A stretch of DNA of 15,306 nt from a bacterium. Its GTDB lineage: Bacteria; JALSQH01. Below the pieces are notes generated by a model. The model saw only the letters and a program-made list of their open reading frames with translations. It had not been told where the DNA came from and did no database searches. The translations under genes were made by a program, and so were the position numbers. Location of the stretch: the NCBI GenBank assembly GCA_026985515.1, contig JALSQH010000082.1, positions 1 through 15,306 on the forward strand. The letters run 5' to 3'. Below are positions 6,147-13,300 of this stretch, piece after piece (positions within the stretch are counted from its first letter, which is position 1; the number at the start of each line of letters is the position of its first letter).

Positions 6147-7679
6147 ATGGGTAAATTTAAAAATCACATAGACGCTGCAGATATTTCAAAGTATCGTGAG
6201 GATTCAGCTGATTTTGTTGTGGTTGGAACGGGTGCAGGTGGAGGTATAGCTGGGTGGGTCCTCACGGAAATGGGTTACGAAGTTATCTGGGTGGAAGCGG
6301 GTCCCTATATGACTGCTGAGGATTTCAGGGATGATGTATACACATCAATGTTGAATCTCGCAAAGGATGCAGGTGCCACAAGCATGATGGGGAGGGCAAT
6401 TGTGACATACCTTCAGGGTAGTTGTGTAGGAGGAAGTCCACTTATCAATTCAGCAATTGTCTGGAGAACTCCTGAGGAGGTTGTGGATGAATGGGCGGAG
6501 AAGTTTGGCACCGGAAATGTTATAAATAACAGGACTCTTGAGTATGCTTTTGAGAAAATTGAAAAGCTTCTGAATATTCATCCCATAGAGGAGGAGATCC
6601 TTGGGGGAAATAATCTCCTTTTTAAAGAGGCATGTGAGAAGATGGGGTATGAGAGCAGGGTGATAAGGAGAAATACCAGAGGTTGCCATGGTTCCAACAG
6701 ATGTGTGCAGGGTTGCCCCTTTAAGGCGAAACTGAGTCCAGATGTAACTTTTGTCCCATGGAGCCTTGAAAAAGGTGCCAGGGTCTACTCAAACTGTCGG
6801 GTGGTAAAAATTATTTCAAAGAACAGGAAAGCCACCGGGGTTGAGGTTGTTTTTAAAGAAAGGGGAAAGGAAAATTACAGGCCTGTTAAGGGCAGAATTT
6901 ATGCAAGGAGAGGAGTTATCCTCGCAGCAGGAGCCATTGATACACCTCATCTGATCAGGAAAAGCAGATTACAGGGTGATTCAAAGGCTGTGGGAAAATT
7001 CTTCATGGCTCACCCGGGAGTTGGAATTGGTGGAATATTTGACAGAGAGATAAATATCTCCTTGGGACCCTCTCAGGGGTATGAATCTCCCCATTTCCGC
7101 AAAGGTCACCATTTCAAGATGGAGACAATCGGGCTACCCATTGAGCTTTTATCAGCCAGAACTCCCGGGTTTGGCAGAGAATTTATGAAGAGAATAGAAA
7201 ATTACAACTATGTGGCTGTCTGGGACAGTTATGTTAAATCTGAGGCCCATGGGCAGGTCATGTCCACAATATTTGGGCCTGTACCAAAGTATGAGCCAAC
7301 TAAAAGGGATACCGAGATCCTGATTTTTGCAATTAAGAAGATGGCGGAGATGATGTTTGAGGTGGGTGCAAAAGTTGTATTCCCCGGAATATATGGCATT
7401 CCTGAAGAAATAACGAAGGATCAGCTCAACCTTATTGATGAAGCAGAACCTGATCCCAGAAATCTCCTCCTCTATGCGTCGCATCTTTTTGGCGGTGCCA
7501 GAATGGGTGTTGATCCCCGTATAAGTGTTGTTGATCTGAATTTTAAGGTACACGGAGTGGAAAATCTCTTTGTTACTGATGCAAGTGTTTTTCCAACAAA
7601 TCTCGGGGTCAATCCTCAGCATACGGTAATGGCTGTTTCCATGATCGGTGCGGAGAGGATCGGTGAGAGTGCGCGGTGA
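6147..7679 (+). CDS. GMC-family FAD-dependent oxidoreductase, fatty-alcohol-oxidase/cholesterol-oxidase-like
   Basis: A 510-residue flavoprotein that should oxidise an alcohol, probably a hydrophobic one. The start is the ATG at 6147, with GGAGG 5 nt upstream; an in-frame ATG at 6111 would overlap the preceding gene by 35 nt and lacks a ribosome site. The dinucleotide-binding motif VVVGTGAGGGIAG lies at about 24-36, followed by VIWVEAGPY. A second FAD/substrate segment is LQGSCVGGSPLINSAIVW. A cysteine cluster, C180-x5-C186-x3-C190, sits where related enzymes often have C-x2-C-x3-C-like motifs. The C-terminal domain has HLFGGARMG (H446) and VFPTNLGVNPQHTVMA (N489, H492), the usual catalytic His/Asn region of this branch, and VENLFVTDASVFP. 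There is no signal peptide, so it is cytoplasmic or held at the inner face by its small partner. Substrate is unproven; long-chain alcohols or sterol-like compounds are plausible. Confidence 0.9.
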   Translation: MGKFKNHIDAADISKYREDSADFVVVGTGAGGGIAGWVLTEMGYEVIWVEAGPYMTAEDFRDDVYTSMLNLAKDAGATSMMGRAIVTYLQGSCVGGSPLINSAIVWRTPEEVVDEWAEKFGTGNVINNRTLEYAFEKIEKLLNIHPIEEEILGGNNLLFKEACEKMGYESRVIRRNTRGCHGSNRCVQGCPFKAKLSPDVTFVPWSLEKGARVYSNCRVVKIISKNRKATGVEVVFKERGKENYRPVKGRIYARRGVILAAGAIDTPHLIRKSRLQGDSKAVGKFFMAHPGVGIGGIFDREINISLGPSQGYESPHFRKGHHFKMETIGLPIELLSARTPGFGREFMKRIENYNYVAVWDSYVKSEAHGQVMSTIFGPVPKYEPTKRDTEILIFAIKKMAEMMFEVGAKVVFPGIYGIPEEITKDQLNLIDEAEPDPRNLLLYASHLFGGARMGVDPRISVVDLNFKVHGVENLFVTDASVFPTNLGVNPQHTVMAVSMIGAERIGESAR

Positions 7680-8445
7680 GTCAGGGATCTCCAGGGATTG
7701 GCTTGAGGAGATCTATTTCCTTTACAATCACAGAGAGTATGTCCATCCTGATCCCCTTGAATTTCTCTATAACTTTGAGAGCTGTGGGGATATGGAAATC
7801 GCAGGCTTAATTGCTTCATCCCTTGCCTATGGCAATGTAAAGCAGATTTTAAGAAGTGTTAAGAGTGTGCTTGATCGGATGGGGAATTCCCCTCTGAATT
7901 TTGTAATGAACACCAGCGAGAAAGAGAAGAAATATTGCTTTAAAAATTTTAAGCACAGATTCACCACAGGTCAGGAAGTAGCAGAACTGCTTGAAAGAAC
8001 GAAGAAATTAATACTTGAGTATGGATCTCTTGGTGCCTTTATTCAAAAGGTTTCAGGAAGTGAAAGCAGTATTATTGATATCCAGGAAGAATTTGTGAAG
8101 CAACTTATCTCAGGGGTAAAATCAACTCTGTTGCCTGAAGTTAAAAGGGGAAGTGCATCTAAAAGATTAAATCTCTTTTTCAGGTGGATGGTTAGAAAGG
8201 ATGAAGTTGATCCAGGATGCTGGTCTGGAAAAATCCTCCCTTCCCAACTTCTCATTCCCCTCGATACCCATATGTACAGGTTTGCAGTAAAGTTTGGTAT
8301 TACCAGAAGGAAAAGTGCGAATTTAAAAACAGAGATGGAAATTACAGATTTTTTTAAAAAGGTGAATCCTGAAGACCCTGTAAAGTATGATTTTGCAATA
8401 ACAAGGGCAGGTATTGGTAGATGGTATGAGTGGGATCAGAAGTAG
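7663..8445 (+). CDS. TIGR02757/DUF2400 family protein
   Basis: About 260 residues; belongs to the uncharacterised TIGR02757 (DUF2400) family, judged from the near-N-terminal segment NHREYVHPDPLEFLY, from MEIAGLIASSLAYGNVKQIL, and from the C-terminal run FFRWMVRKDEVDPGCW, IPLDTHMYRFAVKFGI and NPEDPVKYDFAITRAGI. Length fits the family. The start is uncertain: in-frame GTG codons lie at 7648, 7663 and 7669, and GGAGAGG at 7652-7658 best serves 7663. All choices overlap the end of the GMC gene, so translation is probably coupled. The order of helices around LDTHMYR recalls the DTH-x-x-R segment after the catalytic loop in HhH-GPD DNA glycosylases such as endonuclease III, but the helix-hairpin-helix Gly-rich turn and catalytic Lys are not evident. 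It may be an RNA/DNA-related protein carried along in the gene run rather than part of lipid metabolism. Confidence 0.85.
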   Translation: MRVRGESGISRDWLEEIYFLYNHREYVHPDPLEFLYNFESCGDMEIAGLIASSLAYGNVKQILRSVKSVLDRMGNSPLNFVMNTSEKEKKYCFKNFKHRFTTGQEVAELLERTKKLILEYGSLGAFIQKVSGSESSIIDIQEEFVKQLISGVKSTLLPEVKRGSASKRLNLFFRWMVRKDEVDPGCWSGKILPSQLLIPLDTHMYRFAVKFGITRRKSANLKTEMEITDFFKKVNPEDPVKYDFAITRAGIGRWYEWDQK

Positions 8446-8520
8446 TACTAGGGGAAGAGTGTGCAAATTGAACATCCAATATTCATTTTGCATAAGAAGA
8501 GGAAAATGTCAATTTGACTT

Positions 8521-8542
8521 AAAATCTCAATTAAGAGATTTT
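8521..8542 (+). terminator. Possible weak terminator after the TIGR02757 gene
   Basis: An 8-bp inverted repeat (AAAATCTC and GAGATTTT, 6-nt loop) lies about 75 nt after the stop. The stem is AT-rich and the T run is short and partly inside the stem, so it may not terminate strongly on its own. Confidence 0.35.
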
Positions 8543-8679
8543 GGGTAACTAAGATTTATTATTAAAAACATACCCTATATCGTGCTGTCACCTAAAAGGT
8601 GAAGGCATGTGAGATAGAAATTTATAGGGATAAAAATGCAGACGCAGGATTAACCAGATTTCTATTAGAGAATTACGGT

Positions 8680-8707
8680 TTGACTGAGAATTGAACTGGT
8701 GTATAAT
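8680..8707 (+). promoter_or_regulatory. Promoter of the AAA_14/DUF4143 ATPase gene
   Basis: TTGACT (8680-8685), a 16-bp spacer and a perfect TATAAT (8702-8707). Predicted start near 8714 leaves a leader of about 34 nt that contains the 12-bp palindrome TGCAAATTTGCA (8732-8743) ending 4 nt before the ATG. The gene can therefore be expressed apart from the upstream run. Confidence 0.7.
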
Positions 8708-8731
8708 TTTCGTGAAAATTTGAAAACAAAA

Positions 8732-8743
8732 TGCAAATTTGCA
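8732..8743. repeat. 12-bp perfect palindrome at the ATPase start codon
   Basis: TGCAAATTTGCA covers the place where a ribosome-binding site should be, and no Shine-Dalgarno match is present. It could be an operator for self-repression or a small hairpin in the leader. Its half-sites TGCAAA and TTTGCA recur, spread apart, at 8462-8467 and 8487-8492. Confidence 0.5.
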
Positions 8744-8747
8744 AAAA

Positions 8748-9929
8748 ATGATTGAAAGAGAAATTACACCATACTTGAAAAAGGCTGCGAGCGAATATCC
8801 GGTTGTAACGGTAACGGGACCGATGCAATCTGGCAAAACCACTCTTGTGAAAATGGTTTTTCCAGAGAAGGTTTACTACTCTCTTGAGGCACCAGATATC
8901 AGATCAATTGCTTTTTCCGATCCCAGAGGTTTCCTTGCTGAAGGGGGAAGCAGAGGGATGATTATTGATGAAGTACAGCATCTTCCTCAGTTACTTTCAT
9001 ATATTCAAGTAATGGTTGATGAGAGGAAGGTTCCTGGCTCTTTTATTTTGACGGGAAGTCATCAACCCAGATTGCATGAAGCTATTGCTCATCAATCCCT
9101 TGCTGGAAGGGTAAATATTATCCGATTACTTCCATTTTCTATATCTGAGGTCAAGAAATATCATGTTCAGATTGATCCATTTGATTTGATTTTCAGGGGA
9201 TTTTATCCTGCTATTTATGAAGAGAAATTGAGTGTTGGGGAATTTTATCGCAATTATATTGAAACTTATGTTGAAAGAGATGTGCGTTCCATAGCAAATA
9301 TTCATGATCTCTTTCGCTTTCAGCAATTTATGATCCTTCTTGCCGGAAGAACAGGACAGATTCTAAATTATTCCTCAATTTCAAATGATCTTGGAATTTC
9401 TGTAAACAGTGTAAAAAACTGGATTAGTGTTCTTTTGTCTTCATATCTGGTTTTCATTTTGCCCCCATATTATATTAATATTCGAAAAAGAGTGGTAAAA
9501 TCACCAAAGATATATTTTACTGATGTTGGTCTGGGTTCTTTTCTTCTGGGTATAAAGTCCCCTGATCAGGTTAAATATCATCCACTTCGTGGCAATCTCT
9601 ACGAAAATATGGTAATTGTGGAAATAATAAAATCATTCTATAATAAAGGTAACAGGCCAGACATTTATTTTTTCCGTGATTCCAGGGGAAACGAAATTGA
9701 TCTTGTTATAAGAATCAGCAGAGGATTGATTCTGATTGAAATAAAATCAGCTTCAACATTTACCCCTGAGTTTTTGAAAAGTTTTGAAAAATTTAAACGG
9801 GTTACAGCAGAGCCTGTAATTAAAGAAATTCTTTTCTACAATGGTGAACAAAACTTCAAAATAAAGGGAGTGAAAGTTTTAAATCCTTTGTCTGTTAAAA
9901 ATCTGTGGAATGAAGTGATTGAGGAGTAA
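8748..9929 (+). CDS. AAA_14/DUF4143 family ATPase with nuclease-like C-terminal fold
   Basis: A 393-residue P-loop ATPase of the AAA_14 plus DUF4143 family. Walker A is GPMQSGKT (24-31), Walker B MIIDEVQHLP (D74, E75), and a sensor-like LTGSHQPRLH follows. Downstream are the family segments SLAGRVNIIRLLPFSISE, a winged-helix-like part (ILNYSSISNDLGISVNSVKNW) and VYFTDVGLGSFLLG-like residues. The C-terminus has NEIDLVI (D318) and LIEIKSA (E331, K333), the D-x12-ExK arrangement of PD-(D/E)XK nucleases. The family is frequent in mobile or patchily distributed loci; its cellular role is poorly known. I chose the ATG at 8748 to match the usual MIERE beginning; a TTG three codons upstream is the alternative. 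It is AT-rich, has its own promoter, lacks a ribosome site and ends 7 nt from the 3' end of ssrA, which suggests an acquired unit. Confidence 0.92.
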   Translation: MIEREITPYLKKAASEYPVVTVTGPMQSGKTTLVKMVFPEKVYYSLEAPDIRSIAFSDPRGFLAEGGSRGMIIDEVQHLPQLLSYIQVMVDERKVPGSFILTGSHQPRLHEAIAHQSLAGRVNIIRLLPFSISEVKKYHVQIDPFDLIFRGFYPAIYEEKLSVGEFYRNYIETYVERDVRSIANIHDLFRFQQFMILLAGRTGQILNYSSISNDLGISVNSVKNWISVLLSSYLVFILPPYYINIRKRVVKSPKIYFTDVGLGSFLLGIKSPDQVKYHPLRGNLYENMVIVEIIKSFYNKGNRPDIYFFRDSRGNEIDLVIRISRGLILIEIKSASTFTPEFLKSFEKFKRVTAEPVIKEILFYNGEQNFKIKGVKVLNPLSVKNLWNEVIEE

Positions 9930-9936
9930 TTTTTAT

Positions 9937-10295
9937 TGGTGGAGGTGGCGGGAATCGAACCCGCGTCCGGGAGTGCTACGCTAAGACCTCTACATGCTTA
10001 GCCTGTGTTTTTATTTTTCCCTGTTGAGTCTCCCACAGGCAGGATCCTCAACAGGTAGCCAGGATAGATACGTGGTTGTTATCCCCTGGCTGGATAACAA
10101 CCACGTCCTGCCGTGAATGACCCCTTCCATATCCCGGCAGGAGAGGATATGGAAGAGGTGGCTGCTCTAATTAGGCAGCCAGAGCATAGTCATAATCAGC
10201 GGCACTTATTCGGCCTCTCGCCTTTTTTACGGGATGGCGAGCAACCCGGCATGCAGTCTTAGCTTCACTACTCCCGTCGAAACCTGCACACCCCC
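9937..10295 (-). ncRNA. ssrA: Transfer-messenger RNA (tmRNA)
   Basis: A 359-nt one-piece tmRNA, which with SmpB rescues stalled ribosomes. The acceptor stem pairs GGGGGTG at the 5' end with CACCTCC before the encoded CCA. The T-arm contains GGTTCGATTCCC and the 5' part has GGTTTCGACGGG. All four pseudoknots can be drawn: PK1 (10217-10248; stem CGGG/CCCG, loop CTCGCC with GGCGAG), PK2 (10106-10155; 11-bp stem, loop TCCTGCCG with CGGCAGGA), PK3 (10057-10105; 14-bp stem, loop AGCCAGG with CCTGGCT) and PK4 (10001-10055; 9-bp stem, GCCTGTG with CACAGGC). The tag frame lies between PK1 and PK2. A promoter precedes it; no hairpin terminator follows the CCA, and transcription would run into the antisense strand of the convergent ATPase gene. 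Mature ends are inferred from pairing. Confidence 0.97.
10171..10203 (-). other. tmRNA tag reading frame (AADYDYALAA)
   Basis: Beginning at the GCC that follows AATAAGT (aligned with the E. coli resume codon after AATAGTC), ten codons read A-A-D-Y-D-Y-A-L-A-A and end in TAA. With the alanine delivered by the charged tmRNA the full tag is AAADYDYALAA. The ALAA end is the standard degron read by ClpXP-type proteases. Confidence 0.9.
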
Positions 10296-10303
10296 ATAAG
10301 TTT

Positions 10304-10331
10304 ATTATAATCATCCAGTGATATTTGACAA
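10304..10331 (-). promoter_or_regulatory. ssrA promoter
   Basis: TTGTCA (10331-10326), a 16-bp spacer and a perfect TATAAT (10309-10304), 8 nt before the mature tmRNA 5' end. A second copy of the -35 octamer (TTTGTCAA on this strand, 10348-10341) sits 16 nt further upstream. No terminator separates mfd from this promoter. Confidence 0.75.
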
Positions 10332-10357
10332 ATCAAAAAATTGACAAAAGACACCTT

Positions 10358-13300
10358 TTACTCTCTACCTGGTCTTTCCATCATCTCACCCAGTATTCCC
10401 ACCACTTCAGCGAGACCCTTTTTCAGATCTTCAAATGCGTAACTTATATGAGTTTCTGTAAAGGAAAAGTTTTTGTACTTTCTGGACAGGTTAATGAGTT
10501 GCCCCGGAGTTATTTCCGATTGCGGTGATGGATAAATTTTAATCTCACTTTCAGTTACATGAATTTCTCTTATTTTCATCAGGCTGGCTCTATTTTTCAG
10601 CAGATAGAGCCGAGCCAGGAGATTGACCTCCTCTGGAATTTCTCCATATATTTCCTCCATCTCATCTATAATTCTTTTGAGCGAATCTTCATCCGTTGCC
10701 GTGGAAAGTTTATAGTAGTACTCGAGTCTGTCTTCAATGTTATCAATGTAATCGTCAGGGATAAAGGCAGGTATGGATGTTTTGATTTCTGTTTCTTCTT
10801 CAATGCTTAATTCACCCTTCATCTTTTTTATGGTTTTCTGGAGCAGTTTGAGATAAAGATCATATCCGAGTTTGCTCATGAATCCATGCTGTTTTTTCCC
10901 CAGTAGTTCCCCTGCTCCTCTGATTTCAAGATCTTTAAGTGCGATTTTGAAACCGCTCCCAAGTTTTGCAAAACTCTTCAGCACCTCCAGTCTCTTCAAC
11001 GCTTTTTTGGTGAGTCTTGCTCCAGGAGGTATGACGAGGTAAGCATACCCTTTCACACTTGATCTACCTACTCTCCCTCTCAGCTGATAAAGTTCAGCAA
11101 GCCCGAAAAGGTGTGCATTTATAACGATAATGGTATTTGCATTTGGTATGTCCAGCCCTGATTCAATGATTGTGGTTGAAATAAAAATGTCATATTCACC
11201 GTTGTAAAAAGCGAGGATCTTTTTTTCGAGTTCATCAGGATGCATTCTGCCATGAGCATATGTTATCCGGGCGTCGGGAACAAGTTCCCTGACTTCTTCA
11301 TAAATTTTCTCCAGTCCTTCAATTCTGTTGAAAAGAATAAAAACCTGGCCTTTCCTGTCCAGCTCTTTTCTGATAATACTTCTGATCAGATTCTGATCCC
11401 AGCTGATTATTTTTGTCTCAACTTCCTGTCTCTCCCTTGGTGGAGTTGTTATTACGCTTATTGCCTTTAAACCTGAAAGTGAGGTGTGGAGTGTCCGGGG
11501 AATGGGCGTAGCAGTGAGGGTCAGAGTATCAACAGTAGCTTTTAATTTTCTCAATTTCTCCTTCTGTTTTACACCAAATCTCTGTTCTTCATCAATTATG
11601 ATCAGTCCAAGATCCCTGAAGTTAATGTCGCGGGAAAGTAACCTGTGAGTGCCAACCACTATGTCTACTCTTCCTTTTTTAATGTCTTCAATTATCTGTT
11701 TCTGCTTTTTTTGTGGAACAAGTCTATTGAGCAGTTCAACTCTGATGGGAAGTCCAGATACTCTCTCACTTATAACCCTGTAGTGCTGAAGAGAGAGGAC
11801 CGTGGTTGGAGCAAGCATTACCACCTGTTTGCCATCTTCCACTGCCTTCACAGCTGCTCTTATTGCAACTTCTGTCTTCCCGAAGCCTGCGTCCCCGCAG
11901 ATAAGTCTGTCCATGGGGCGTGGAGATTGCATATCTTCAAGTGTTTCTTCAATTGCCTTTTTCTGATCAGGAGTTTCTTCAAAAGGGAAACTTTCCTCCA
12001 CTGCACGCACAAATTCACCGGGTGGGGAAAATTGAAAACCCTGATGAGCTTCCCTTTCAGAGTAGAGTTTGAGGAGATCAATGGCAAGTTGCTCAACATC
12101 TTTTCTCGCTCTTTCTTTCAGTTTTTTCCACTTTGATGATCCAAGCTCACTCAGTTCTGGTTCTTCTTCCCCGATGTAGGGAGAAACTTTGTCCAGTTTC
12201 AAAATGGGAACGTAGAGTTTACCATCTGCGTACTGGATCTGAATGAATTCACCTTCTTTTTCAAATCTAACGAGGCCCATATATCTGCCTATTCCGTGAT
12301 CTTCGTGAACAACATAATCTCCGGGCCTAATGTCTCTCAGAGTAAGTTCAATTTTCCTCTTTGTTCCCTTAGAGATTCGGTAGGAAATTTTCTTTATTTC
12401 CTGCCATTCCTCTCTTCCAATAAATGTGATTTTTTTCTCCTCCCATTCAATTCCATGGGAAATGTTTTTCCTTAGAAGATAAATTCCCGGGTCAAGAGTT
12501 TCAACTTCATCGAGATCATCTGCCTCTCTGCTTTCGGGAAACCATCTGGAGAGTTGTTCCCTTTCCCATGATGTGAGGTAGAAAAATACTATTCGATATC
12601 CAGCAAGTTTTTTCTGTTCAAGAGCTCTTTTGAAAATGGGAACCTTATCTTCAGTGAGCGGTAAAAATGATTCATATATCGTAGTTATGGGTGATGCTTC
12701 CAGATCCTCTCTTCTCATTTTTTCAAGGTCTGAATGTAATTCTTCAGGTTCCACAAGTAGTTCCTCGAGAGGTACAGGAAAATTTTCAATCTCAATATAT
12801 TTGCTGGCTATTTGTTTGTAGAGGTTTTCAAGGTAACCCCTTTCGATGGTTAAATCGTCACCATGGAAACGGAGACAAAAGTTTTTTTCTAAAACTAAAC
12901 CTGTGAGGGATTTCATTTCATGGATGAGGGGAAGTGTAAATTGTGGAAAGGGGAGAACACCTTTTTCCTGGAACTCTTCTAAGATTTTTTCAGATTTTTT
13001 AATTGAACTCTGGGAATCTACCAGTTTTGCTTTGAGCCGTGAAAATGCATTCTCCGGTATGAATGATTCTCTTATTGGGGTGACTTCAAAATCGTCCAGA
13101 ACCTCAATGGTGGTGTATTTTTCCGGATCAATTTTTTTTATCTCTTCAATCTCTTCTCCAAAATAATCTACCCGGATGAAAAAATTACTCTCAGGAGGCA
13201 TGAAATCAACAATACCTCCTCTGAAGGCTACCTCTCCATGATTCTCAACACGCTCTGCAACTTCATATCCAAGTTCAATGAGACGTCTTATAAGGTAGTC

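Larger units (their letters stand above)
8446..8747. other. Non-coding, AT-rich, dyad-rich intergenic region
   Basis: No convincing gene lies in these roughly 300 nt. Several dyads are visible: TGCAAA/TTTGCA (8462-8467 and 8487-8492), GTCAA-T-TTGAC (8508-8518), AAAATCTC/GAGATTTT (8521-8542), TCACCT-AAA-AGGTGA (8588-8602) and the palindrome TGCAAATTTGCA (8732-8743). The left part should hold the end of the plus-strand gene run, and the right part holds the ATPase promoter. Base composition is more AT-rich than the genes to the left. Confidence 0.6.

Noticed and set aside
7152-7622. A 156-codon minus-strand frame
   Set aside because: It is antisense to the GMC C-terminal domain, whose conserved motifs explain the sequence.
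8588-8602. Hairpin TCACCT-AAA-AGGTGA as a terminator
   Set aside because: The stem is only 6 bp and no T run follows on either strand.
8588-8842. An 84-codon minus-strand frame across the ATPase start
   Set aside because: It overlaps the promoter and Walker A part of the ATPase gene, has an unconvincing composition and no ribosome site.
9937-10000. A tRNA-like 3' half with T-arm and CCA
   Set aside because: It pairs with 10289-10295 to form the tmRNA acceptor stem, so it is part of ssrA and not a separate tRNA or tRNA fragment.
11645-12136. A 163-codon plus-strand frame
   Set aside because: It is antisense to the Mfd motor domain and is rich in Cys, Phe and Ser, as expected for a shadow frame.
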